A DNA stretch of 8,672 nt from Candidatus Scatomorpha merdipullorum (GCA_018716795.1 DVJK01000044.1:1-8672), one strand, 5' to 3'. Positions 1 to 5,498 are shown, counted from the first letter of the stretch. Numbers and translations: made by a program. The notes: generated by a model not told the origin, from the letters alone.

Positions 1-458
1 ATAATAAGTTCGAAATGACTGGCGAGTACATCGGCGTCGTATCTGAGACTGAGGGCTGGAATGTTGGCGATAACCGCGTAGAGATCGTTGACAAGCACAC
101 CGTCAAGGTTACTGTCTACCCTGACTGGAGCGTAAATGAGCGTGACGATACTATCGTTCTCGGCCTGCGCCCCTTCGAGGTTACTGCTACCATGACTAGC
201 GGCACCAACTGGTCTATATACCAGACTGGCACCCAGTATGTTGTCCCTGGCAAGTACGTTACCTTTACTCTTGTTGCTAACGAGGGACACAGCGTCAATG
301 CTGATGATACTTTTGTTGTCACCCTGACTGACGCTACCAATTCTGCCGTTAACGAGACTGTTCGCGTTCCTGTCGTTGCCGGCCAGGAGACGATCAGCGT
401 TGACTTCATCCCCAGCGATTGGGCCAACTACACCGTCTCTGTTACGTGGGAAGCCTAA
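1..458 (+). CDS. C-terminal part of a probable surface protein (5' partial)
   Basis: The reading frame is open to the left window edge (first visible residues NKFEM) and ends at TAA 456-458, so the Met at 15 is probably internal and the true start lies outside. About 152 residues are visible. They contain no cysteine, are acidic, and are rich in Thr, Val and Asn in alternating beta-strand patterns such as HTVKVTVYP, GKYVTFTLV and NYTVSVTWEA, which suggests beta-sandwich repeats of an exported or cell-surface protein. There is no LPXTG sorting motif and no C-terminal membrane anchor. Codon use favours GTT, GCT, ACT, GAC and CGC, unlike the GCG/GTG/CTG-rich genes to the right; this fits a very highly expressed gene such as an S-layer or major surface protein, though transfer is an alternative. 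A strong terminator follows 37 bases after the stop. I do not recognise a specific family; the surface role is inference. Confidence 0.6.
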   Translation, partial: NKFEMTGEYIGVVSETEGWNVGDNRVEIVDKHTVKVTVYPDWSVNERDDTIVLGLRPFEVTATMTSGTNWSIYQTGTQYVVPGKYVTFTLVANEGHSVNADDTFVVTLTDATNSAVNETVRVPVVAGQETISVDFIPSDWANYTVSVTWEA

Positions 459-495
459 TCAACAAGTTTAACCTCAATAAACCAACCTAAGTTTT

Positions 496-524
496 CCGCC
501 CCCGGTTCGCCGGGGGCGGTTTTT
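496..524 (+). terminator. Rho-independent terminator of the surface-protein gene
   Basis: A perfect 10-bp stem, CCGCCCCCGG (496-505) with CCGGGGGCGG (510-519), is closed by the stable tetraloop TTCG (506-509) and followed by five T (520-524). It sits 37 bases after the stop at 458. Confidence 0.93.
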
Positions 525-572
525 ATATCCCAGCGCCGCCTGTATCGCACCCACGCCGCGCGCCGAGTACAC

Positions 573-603
573 CCCGTAAGGGACGGCGTCCCCGACGTCC
601 CGC
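573..603 (+). repeat. Palindromic module of the GTAGGGG/CGTC type, isolated copy
   Basis: This is the same module as at 4384-4412 and 4880-4910 in the repeat array. It begins CCCGTAAGGGA, and CGTC (587-590) pairs with GACG (594-597) while GGGA (580-583) pairs with TCCC (598-601). The other two copies have GGGG/CCCC at the outer stem, so the changed base is matched by a compensating change. It lies about 3 kb from the array, in the gap before the metNIQ promoter, which shows the module is dispersed and not confined to the array. Confidence 0.75.
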
Positions 604-659
604 CCGCAGGGAACCCCTTGCCCCGCCGACGTGTATCGGCGTGCTTCGTTCCGCGGGCG
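601..659. repeat. Extended imperfect hairpin in the gap before metNIQ
   Basis: CGCCCGC (601-607) pairs with GCGGGCG (653-659), GGAA (610-613) pairs with TTCC (649-652), and an inner hairpin CGCCGA (624-629) / TCGGCG (636-641) fills part of the loop. It begins where the module at 573-603 ends, so the two may be one composite intergenic element. I see no gene, RBS or promoter in 525-724. Confidence 0.55.
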
Positions 660-724
660 GATTTACATGTGGACAGTGATGAAATTTGCGCTGCGGGATG
701 TGAATGATTTGGCGAACCTGCCGC

Positions 725-753
725 TTGACTTTGGGCTCATGGGGTAGTATTCT
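725..753 (+). promoter_or_regulatory. Sigma-A-type promoter of the T-box/metNIQ unit
   Basis: A -35 box TTGACT (725-730) and a -10 box TATTCT (748-753) are separated by exactly 17 bases. Transcription should begin near 760, just before the first pairing segments of the T-box leader, which supports the assignment. Confidence 0.85.
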
Positions 754-759
754 ATGCTC

Positions 760-1042
760 ACGACAACTCAACACCGCAAAGACAGTGAAGGAAAGAGTAG
801 CCCGAAAGGAACGGCACAGTGAGCTCCGGAGAGTGGGAACGGGGCGCGGGGCGTTCGGGTGAACATGGCTCCTGAGTCGCGCACCGAGCGCCGTTGGCGT
901 AAGGCTGCGACGGGCCCGCCCGTTACAGCGGCAGAGGTATGATGGTACCTCGTGAGGCGCGCCGGTGTGAGCCGCGCGCAAAACAGGGTGGTAACACGGT
1001 TATATATCGTCCCTGACGCAATTATGCGTCAGGGATTTTTTT
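760..1042 (+). promoter_or_regulatory. Methionine-specific T-box riboswitch (tRNA-Met sensing leader)
   Basis: This leader senses aminoacylation of tRNA-Met and lets transcription continue into metNIQ when uncharged tRNA is bound. Stem I: AGGA (789-792) pairs with TCCT (870-873) below the specifier loop; the loop carries the conserved AGTA (796-799) on one side and GTGAAC-ATG-G on the other; CCCGA (801-805) pairs with TCGGG (855-859) above it. The specifier codon is ATG (865-867), followed by a purine as is usual. A second hairpin is GAGGTA (934-939) / TACCTC (946-951). The T-box AGGGTGGTAACACGG is at 985-999. In the antiterminator AGGG (985-988) pairs with CCCT (1011-1014) and ACG (996-998) with CGT (1008-1010), leaving the 7-base bulge TGGTAAC (989-995). 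Its TGGT can pair with the ACCA end expected of tRNA-Met. CCCT 1011-1014 is also needed for the terminator, so the two folds exclude each other. The specifier and the downstream methionine transporter agree independently. Confidence 0.95.
1010..1042 (+). terminator. T-box intrinsic terminator
   Basis: A perfect 11-bp stem, TCCCTGACGCA (1010-1020) with TGCGTCAGGGA (1025-1035), has loop ATTA and seven T (1036-1042). The left arm overlaps the 3' strand of the antiterminator, the expected switch between the two states. The metN RBS begins only a few bases later. Confidence 0.95.
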
Positions 1043-1058
1043 ATTGCGAGGGATAAGT

Positions 1059-2093
1059 ATGGCGATGATTGAATTACAGCACTTGACAAAGACCTACGGC
1101 TCGGGCTCGGGCGCGGTCACGGCGCTTGACGACGTATCGCTCAGCATCGAGCAGGGCGAGATTTTCGGGATTATCGGGCTCTCCGGCGCGGGCAAGAGCA
1201 CGCTGGTGCGCTGCATCAACCTGCTTGAGACGCCGACAAGCGGAAGCGTGCTGGTCGACGGCGAGGACATGACGCGGCTCAACGGCAGGGCCCTGCGCGC
1301 CGCGCGGCGGAAGATAGGCATGATATTCCAGGGCTTCGACCTGCTGATGCAGCGCACCGCGCTTGCGAACGTGCGCTTCCCGCTTGAGCTTGCGCACGTG
1401 AACCGCGCCGAGGCGGACAAACGCGCGCGCGAGCTGCTTGCGACCGTCGGCCTCGCGGGCAGGGAGGACGCCTATCCCGCGCAGCTCTCCGGCGGCATGA
1501 AGCAGCGCGTCGCGATTGCCCGCGCGCTGGCCTCAAAGCCGAAGGTGCTGCTCTGCGACGAGGCCACAAGCGCCCTCGACCCGACGACGACCGAGAGCAT
1601 ACTCGAGCTGCTGCGCGAGATAAACCGCACTCTCGGCGTGACCATCGTCGTTATAACGCACGAGATGCGCGTTGTCGAACGGATATGCTCGCGCGTCGCG
1701 ATAATCGCGGAGAGCCACATAGCCGAGCAGGGCGAGGTGCAGGAGGTGTTCCTGCATCCGAAGACCGAGGCCGCGAAGCAGCTTGTCCTGCCCAGCCGCT
1801 CCGGCAAGCTCGAGGGCTTCAGCGAGGACGAGGCCGCGACCGCGGTCGACGAGTGCCGCGGCGAGCTCATCCGCCTCGCCTTCGACGGCTCCACGACCGA
1901 CAGGCCGGTCATCGCCGACATGATACTCAGCTGCGGCGCGCCGGTCAGCATAATCTACGCCGACACCCGCACGATTGAGGGCCGGCTTTACGGCCACACC
2001 GTGCTCCAGCTGCCCGCCGCGCGCGAGACGGCGGAGAAGATGAAGCGCTGGCTCACGGAGCAGGGGATAACGTTCACGAAGGAGGCGCAGTGA
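1059..2093 (+). CDS. metN: Methionine ABC transporter ATP-binding protein MetN
   Basis: This cytoplasmic ATPase drives methionine import through MetI with MetQ. The 344 residues match the usual MetN length. Visible motifs are Walker A GLSGAGKST (40-48), a Q-loop in IFQGFD, the signature LSGGM (143-147) followed by KQRVAIARAL, Walker B LLCDE (D167, E168), the D-loop SALD, and the switch His in ITHEM (about H201). The last 80 or so residues (about 264-344) form a NIL domain, the regulatory module known in MetN proteins to bind methionine and inhibit transport when the cell is replete. I chose ATG 1059 because GAGGGA (1048-1053) lies 5 bases upstream; the in-frame TTG at 1044 precedes that RBS and is rejected, while ATG 1065 remains possible with wider spacing. 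It is the first gene of the T-box-controlled unit, and metI starts one base after its stop. Confidence 0.96.
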   Translation: MAMIELQHLTKTYGSGSGAVTALDDVSLSIEQGEIFGIIGLSGAGKSTLVRCINLLETPTSGSVLVDGEDMTRLNGRALRAARRKIGMIFQGFDLLMQRTALANVRFPLELAHVNRAEADKRARELLATVGLAGREDAYPAQLSGGMKQRVAIARALASKPKVLLCDEATSALDPTTTESILELLREINRTLGVTIVVITHEMRVVERICSRVAIIAESHIAEQGEVQEVFLHPKTEAAKQLVLPSRSGKLEGFSEDEAATAVDECRGELIRLAFDGSTTDRPVIADMILSCGAPVSIIYADTRTIEGRLYGHTVLQLPAARETAEKMKRWLTEQGITFTKEAQ

Positions 2094-2094
2094 A

Positions 2095-2757
2095 ATGAGC
2101 TTTTCGCAGATTCTGGCCCTCGTGCCCGAGGCGCTTTGGGAGAGCATATACGTCGCCGTGATAAGCACGGCCATGGCCTACGTTATCGGCCTGCCGCTGG
2201 GCCTCGTGCTCGTGGTCACCGCGAAGGACGGCATCCGCCCCATGCGCGGCCTCAACATGGTGCTGGGCGGGATAGTGAATTTCCTGCGCAGCGTGCCGTT
2301 TCTGATACTGTTTTTCTTCATAACGCCGTTCACGCGCCTCGTCGTGGGCACGTCGGTCGGCTCCTCGGCGACGATAGTCCCACTGGTCATAAGCGCCTTC
2401 CCATTTGTGGCGCGCATGGTCGAGCAGAGCGTAAAGGAGGTGGACAGGGGCGTTATTGAAGCGTCCCAATCTATGGGCGCGAGCAACTGGCAGATTATCG
2501 CCAAGGTGCTCCTGCCCGAGGCGAAGCCGAGCCTTTTGAACGGCGCGGCCCTCTCCGCGACCACGATACTCGGCTACGGAGCCATGGCCGGCATAGCCGG
2601 CGGCGGCGGGCTCGGCGCCGTGGCGATAAACTACGGTTACTACCGCCAGAACTACCTCGTGATGTTCGTCATGATTGTCGTCCTCGTCGCGCTGGTGCAG
2701 GTGTTCCAGGAGTTCGGCACCCGCGGCTCGCGCCTGAGCGACAAGCGCATAAGATAA
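2095..2757 (+). CDS. metI: Methionine ABC transporter permease MetI
   Basis: This is the membrane channel subunit, expected to work as a dimer contacted by MetN. The 220 residues carry about five hydrophobic segments (near 16-41, 57-79, 88-112, 145-170 and 186-208). The EAA-type coupling loop is at about 119-142 (VIEASQSMGAS...VLLPEA), the site where the ATPase docks in this family. Features typical of MetI include the segment FLRSVPFLILFF (63-74) and the Gly-rich stretch AGIAGGGGLGAVAINYGY (about 165-182). The RBS AAGGAGG (2079-2085) lies inside the end of metN, 9 bases before ATG 2095. There is one base between the metN stop and this start, so translation is probably coupled. Confidence 0.96.
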   Translation: MSFSQILALVPEALWESIYVAVISTAMAYVIGLPLGLVLVVTAKDGIRPMRGLNMVLGGIVNFLRSVPFLILFFFITPFTRLVVGTSVGSSATIVPLVISAFPFVARMVEQSVKEVDRGVIEASQSMGASNWQIIAKVLLPEAKPSLLNGAALSATTILGYGAMAGIAGGGGLGAVAINYGYYRQNYLVMFVMIVVLVALVQVFQEFGTRGSRLSDKRIR

Positions 2758-2793
2758 CAACGCTGCATTAAAAATAGAAAAGGAGAAACGAAA

Positions 2794-3630
2794 ATGAAAA
2801 AGATTCTTGCCATCGCGCTCTGCGCAGTCCTCTGCCTCGGCCTTCTGGCCGGCTGCGGCGAAGCCGAAACCGTCGAGACCACTCCGGCCGCCGAGCTTGA
2901 GACAATAAAGGTCGGCGCGTCCATCACGCCGCACGCCGAAATCCTCGAGGCCGTCCGCGGCGAGCTCGAGGCCCAGGGCTACGAGCTCGAGGTGGTGGAG
3001 TACACCGATTACATCCTGCCCAACGTCTCCCTCAGCGACGGCAGCCTCGACGCGAACTACTTCCAGCACGGGCCCTACCTGACCACCTTCAACGCCGAGC
3101 ACGGCACCGACCTCGCCAACGCCGCGTCGATACACTACGAGCCCATGGGCATCTACCCGGGCGCGAAGAGCACGCTTGACGAGCTCGCCGAGGGCGACAC
3201 CATCGCCATCCCGAACGACGGCTCCAACGAGACCCGCGCTCTGCTGATACTCCAGGAGCTCGGCTACATCACCCTCGCCGAGGGCATCAACGCCAGCTCC
3301 AACGCGACCGTCCTCGACGTCGTCGACAACCCGCTGAACCTTGAGCTTCTTGAGATGGCCGCCGAGAACATCCCGAACTCTCTGCCCGACGTGGCCTTCG
3401 GCATCATCAACGGCAACTACGCGCTCCAGGCCGGCCTGACCGGCGCCGACGCCCTCGCCAGCGAGGACGCCGAGAGCGACGCCGCCCAGACCTACGCCAA
3501 CATCGTAGCCTGCCGCGCCGGCGAGGAGGACAGCCCGAAGATCCAGGCCCTCATCCAGGCCCTCACCAGCGAGACCTGCCGCGAGTTCATCGAGGCGACC
3601 TACAACGGCGCCGTGGTGCCGATATTCTAA
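2794..3630 (+). CDS. metQ: Methionine-binding lipoprotein MetQ (NlpA family)
   Basis: This is the substrate-binding protein that delivers methionine to MetI from the outer face of the membrane. The 278 residues start with a lipoprotein signal peptide: MKK, a hydrophobic core and the lipobox LLAGC, with the lipidated residue at C21. A short acidic linker (22-36) leads into the NlpA/MetQ domain, which starts at about TIKVGASITPHAEIL. It contains the family motifs DANYFQHGPYL (about 86-96) and IAIPNDGSNETRAL (about 137-150). The RBS AGGAGA (2781-2786) is 7 bases before ATG 2794, and the gap to metI is only 36 bases. Some relatives bind other D- or L-amino acids, but the Met-specific T-box makes methionine the best call. 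A strong terminator follows. Confidence 0.95.
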   Translation: MKKILAIALCAVLCLGLLAGCGEAETVETTPAAELETIKVGASITPHAEILEAVRGELEAQGYELEVVEYTDYILPNVSLSDGSLDANYFQHGPYLTTFNAEHGTDLANAASIHYEPMGIYPGAKSTLDELAEGDTIAIPNDGSNETRALLILQELGYITLAEGINASSNATVLDVVDNPLNLELLEMAAENIPNSLPDVAFGIINGNYALQAGLTGADALASEDAESDAAQTYANIVACRAGEEDSPKIQALIQALTSETCREFIEATYNGAVVPIF

Positions 3631-3659
3631 AGTGAAATGCCCGCGGGCGTTTCAGAGCA

Positions 3660-3696
3660 AAAAGGACCGGAATTCAGCACGAATTCCGGTCCTTTT
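3660..3696. terminator. Terminator of the metNIQ operon, symmetric in both directions
   Basis: A perfect 16-bp inverted repeat has arms 3660-3675 and 3681-3696 (AAAAGGACC... and ...GGTCCTTTT) around the loop AGCAC. The outer A and T runs supply a T-tract on either strand. It lies 29 bases after the metQ stop. Confidence 0.9.
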
Positions 3697-3825
3697 GCCG
3701 CATCTGCCCGGCGCAGGGTGAGGGAGGACGTCGGTTATACGCATCCGCTCCGCGCCGTGACTGAGGCGTTGCGGGCAGCGTTGCTGCGTCGCAACCACGT
3801 TGCCCGAAACCGACCCCACCCACCA

Positions 3826-4052
3826 TAGGGGAGGGCTTCCACGCCCTCCCGGCGCGTGATGACGGATAACGTCGGTGAGCCCGTATGAAATGGTGCGCGG
3901 GCTGTGCCCGCGAAATATAAATCGTTGGTCGGTCAACGCACGGTTGATGCACCGTGGGAAACACGGGCAAAATCGGGCAGGCCCAACGGTTGCGTATAAC
4001 CTGCCCCGGCGGTCACGCGACCGCGGTGCACCGAGGACGGTGCACCCTACGG
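3826..4052 (+). repeat. Composite intergenic element, copy R1 (forward)
   Basis: R1 is the first of four related elements. In order it carries: a hairpin GGGAGGGC-TTCCAC-GCCCTCCC (3829-3850); a linker with GATGACGGATAACGTCGG; a block at 3879-3912 whose 34 bases recur exactly, inverted, at 5020-5053 in R4 and which includes the hairpin CGCGGGC-TGT-GCCCGCG (3896-3912); a diverged middle with CACCGTGGG; a conserved CTGCCCCGGCGGTCACG; and an end hairpin GGTGCACC-GAGGAC-GGTGCACC-CTAC (4025-4050). No open frame in it has an RBS. Confidence 0.8.
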
Positions 4053-4094
4053 CAGTTGCGAGACTTACACTGCTGCGTGTAGGGTGATGGGTGC

Positions 4095-4275
4095 GGTTCT
4101 CCCACGCAGTACCAAAGGTGCGCGGGCGGCGCCCGCGGGATTTTATACGCTGGGTGATAGACGCGAGGCGGGCGCACCGTGGGTGGCGTGGGTGCAATCG
4201 GTCACGCTCAACGTTTGCGGCTAACCTACCCCGGCGGTTACGTGACCATGGTGCACCGAGGACGGTGCACCCTAC
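4095..4275 (+). repeat. Composite intergenic element, copy R2 (forward)
   Basis: R2 is the second forward copy, lacking the leading TTCCAC hairpin. It has the hairpin CGCGGGC-GGC-GCCCGCG (4121-4137), then the stretches TATACGCTGGGTGATAG, GCGCACCGTGGGTG and AATCGGTCACGCTCAACG, which match the middle of the inverted copies R3 and R4. It ends in the same 26 bases as R1 (4250-4275; GGTGCACC arms, loop GAGGAC). The left edge is uncertain because the first 20 or so bases are diverged. Confidence 0.75.
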
Positions 4276-4383
4276 AAGCAGCAGCGAAACCGGCCTTGCG
4301 GCATATGGCGCAACGGGAGTGGTAACTATACCCAGTCAATCCGTCCACCTCACGGCTCCGCTAGAACGCACCCTATCGCACAA

Positions 4384-4412
4384 CCCGTAGGGGACGGCGT
4401 CCCCGACGCCCC
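4384..4412 (+). repeat. Palindromic module of the GTAGGGG/CGTC type
   Basis: This is the same module as at 573-603 and 4880-4910. GGGG (4390-4393) pairs with CCCC (4409-4412), and CGTC (4398-4401) with GACG (4405-4408). It is followed by GGATGACGGACGACGT (4420-4435), which resembles the R1 linker at 3858-3875 and may be a fragment of a fifth element copy. The preceding 4276-4383 looks unique, with nothing recognisable. Confidence 0.7.
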
Positions 4413-4466
4413 TTCCGCCGGATGACGGACGACGTGTTTGCAATGCGGAAACATTCCCCACACGTC

Positions 4467-4727
4467 GTAGGGCGCACCGTCCCCGGTGCGCCGCCGTAGC
4501 TTGACCGACGACGCCGGTTTCACGCGCCACCCCACCTCCGCGCTCGCCATTGCGTTGCGGACGTTCGGCGTGACCGATTGCAACCGCGTTTCCACCGGTG
4601 CGCCCGCCTTGTATCCATCGCTCCACGTATGCGATTTCGCGGGCACAGCCCGCGCACCATTTTTACGGGCGAACCGACGTTGACCGTAGACCGACGCCGG
4701 GCGGGCGTGGAAGCCCGCCCCTACGGT
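4467..4727 (-). repeat. Composite intergenic element, copy R3 (inverted)
   Basis: Read on the minus strand this follows the same order as R1: a hairpin GGGCGGGC-TTCCAC-GCCCGCCC (arms 4713-4720 and 4699-4706), the linker with GTCAACGTCGG, the GGTTCGCCCGTA block with the hairpin CGCGGGC-TGT-GCCCGCG (4638-4654), the middle with GCGGGCGCACCG and AATCGGTCACGCCGAACG, and the end hairpin GGCGCACC-GGGGAC-GGTGCGCC (4471-4492). It is longer than the others because of a 70-80 base stretch around 4500-4560 that they lack. Confidence 0.78.
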
Positions 4728-4758
4728 AGGCATCCGCATTGTACCCACGTTGCACCAA

Positions 4759-4816
4759 CCCCTCAGTCACGGCGCTATGCGCCGTGACAGCTCCCCTTTC
4801 AGGGGAGCCGAGGGGT
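4759..4816. repeat. Double-hairpin intergenic module with three-way-junction potential
   Basis: Two adjacent perfect hairpins, GTCACGGCGC-TAT-GCGCCGTGAC (4766-4788) and GCTCCCCT-TTC-AGGGGAGC (4790-4808), are enclosed by an outer stem CCCCTC (4759-4764) / GAGGGG (4810-4815). A partial inverted copy of its start, GCGCCGTGACTGAGG, lies at 3753-3767, left of R1. It sits between R3 and R4. There is no T-tract, so it does not look like an ordinary terminator. Confidence 0.7.
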
Positions 4817-4879
4817 GGGGGAAGCGGTAACTTTTACGCATCTGTTTGCCGCGATGCTGACACCTGCGTCTCGCTGACG

Positions 4880-5110
4880 CCCGTAAGGGGCGGCGTCCTC
4901 GACGCCCCGCGTTCGCGTGATTGCCAGGGTGGGTTAGACGCAGCTGTTCGGCATGACCGACAGCATCCGCGTCACCCACGGTGCGCCTGCCTCTGTCCAC
5001 CACCCAGCGTATGCAATCCCGCGGGCACAGCCCGCGCACCATTTCATACGGGCGAACCTACGTTGTCCGTCGACCTAGGCCGGGCGGGCGTGGAAGATAA
5101 GCCACTACGG
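4880..5110 (-). repeat. Composite intergenic element, copy R4 (inverted, one end decayed)
   Basis: On the minus strand this has the linker with ACAACGTAGGTTCGCC, the 34-base block exactly shared with R1 (5020-5053; hairpin CGCGGGC-TGT-GCCCGCG), the middle with GCGCACCGTGGGTG and TGTCGGTCATGCCGAACA, and an end module of the GTAAGGGG/CGTC type (4880-4910) in place of the GGTGCACC-type hairpin of R1-R3. The TTCCAC hairpin at its other end is broken: the arm GGGCGGGC (5082-5089) and the loop survive, but GATAAGCCA replaces the partner arm. The GCATC/GTCAC context just inside resembles R3. It ends 8 bases before a promoter. Confidence 0.75.
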
Positions 5111-5118
5111 CGGGCGGC

Positions 5119-5147
5119 TTGACTTCGAGCGGGAAATGGGGTATATT
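5119..5147 (+). promoter_or_regulatory. Promoter of the small membrane protein gene
   Basis: A -35 box TTGACT (5119-5124) and a -10 box TATATT (5142-5147) have a 17-base spacer. The start of transcription should be near 5154, which places it downstream of the ATG at 5119 and upstream of the chosen start at 5188. Confidence 0.85.
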
Positions 5148-5187
5148 GGAGACGGAAACCCTGCGAATACTGTCGGGAGGAGATTTT

Positions 5188-5496
5188 ATGCTGGCCGTCA
5201 TATCATTGCTGCTGAACATCGTCCTGCTTGTGATGTTTTTCATCATGTTCTTCGCCGTCCTCTCCATGCGGGAGACGCTCGAGAGGCTGGCCGCGCACAT
5301 TCTGCCGTCCAAGCGGGAGGCTGTTGCGACGGAGGACGGAGGGGAAATCTTCCAGGGCTATCACATCCCGCCGGAGGTGCTGCGCACCGTCCGCGAGTAT
5401 ATGGCCGCGGGCGTGGAGACCAAGGCCGAGACCGAACTCGCGCGCGGCGCGCACATGCCGCGGAGCGTCGCGCGGATTTATTTAAGACAGATGTAA
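5188..5496 (+). CDS. Small single-pass membrane protein of unknown function
   Basis: The 102-residue product has one strongly hydrophobic N-terminal helix (about residues 2-26, LLLNIVLLVMFFIMFFAV), followed by a charged, helix-prone tail (RETLERLAAHILPSKRE, then IPPEVLRTVREYMAAGVETKAETELARG). The basic residues right after the helix suggest the tail is cytoplasmic. I do not recognise a family. ATG 5188 is preceded by GGGAGGAGA at 5175-5183 at good spacing and by a promoter, while the in-frame ATG at 5119 would lie before the transcription start. It is monocistronic: the repeat array is on the left and a convergent hairpin and operon on the right. Reality of the gene is well supported; function is open. 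Confidence 0.8.
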   Translation: MLAVISLLLNIVLLVMFFIMFFAVLSMRETLERLAAHILPSKREAVATEDGGEIFQGYHIPPEVLRTVREYMAAGVETKAETELARGAHMPRSVARIYLRQM

Positions 5497-5498
5497 AC

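Larger units (their letters stand above)
3697..5118. other. Gene-free 1.4-kb repeat array between metQ and the small membrane protein
   Basis: No open frame here has an RBS or protein-like composition; all longer frames simply read through the palindromes. The region holds four composite elements ordered forward, forward, inverted, inverted, plus two extra modules and a partial inverted match (3753-3767 to 4761-4775). The stretches 3768-3825, 4053-4094 and 4276-4383 show nothing I can name. I see no tRNA, rRNA, CRISPR or transposase signature. Confidence 0.8.

Noticed and set aside
523..981. Minus-strand open frame of 152 codons across the leader
   Set aside because: It is antisense to the T-box and promoter, is Arg/Pro-rich, and has no RBS.
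760..1042. SAM (S-box) riboswitch upstream of the methionine transporter
   Set aside because: The T-box sequence, specifier ATG, AGTA motif and terminator/antiterminator pairing identify a T-box; I see no S-box core.
1044..1058. TTG start at 1044 giving a 349-residue MetN
   Set aside because: It lies upstream of the RBS GAGGGA (1048-1053) and directly after the terminator T-tract; ATG 1059 fits both the RBS and the family length.
2074..3135. Long minus-strand open frame across metI and metQ
   Set aside because: It is a frame shadow of high-GC genes, with low-complexity composition and no start signals; the plus-strand genes are unambiguous.
3666..3686. Cloning-adapter artefact, because two GAATTC sites flank AGCACG
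   Set aside because: The sites are simply part of a perfect 16-bp terminator stem properly placed after metQ.
3826..5110. CRISPR array
   Set aside because: Copies are 180-260 bp, irregularly spaced, in both orientations and without unique equal-length spacers.
3637..5122. Several 60-180-codon open frames on both strands in the repeat array
   Set aside because: They read through palindromes, repeat the same peptides from repeated DNA, and lack RBSs.
5119..5187. ATG at 5119 as start of the small membrane protein
   Set aside because: It overlaps the -35 box and lies before the predicted transcription start; ATG 5188 has a strong RBS.
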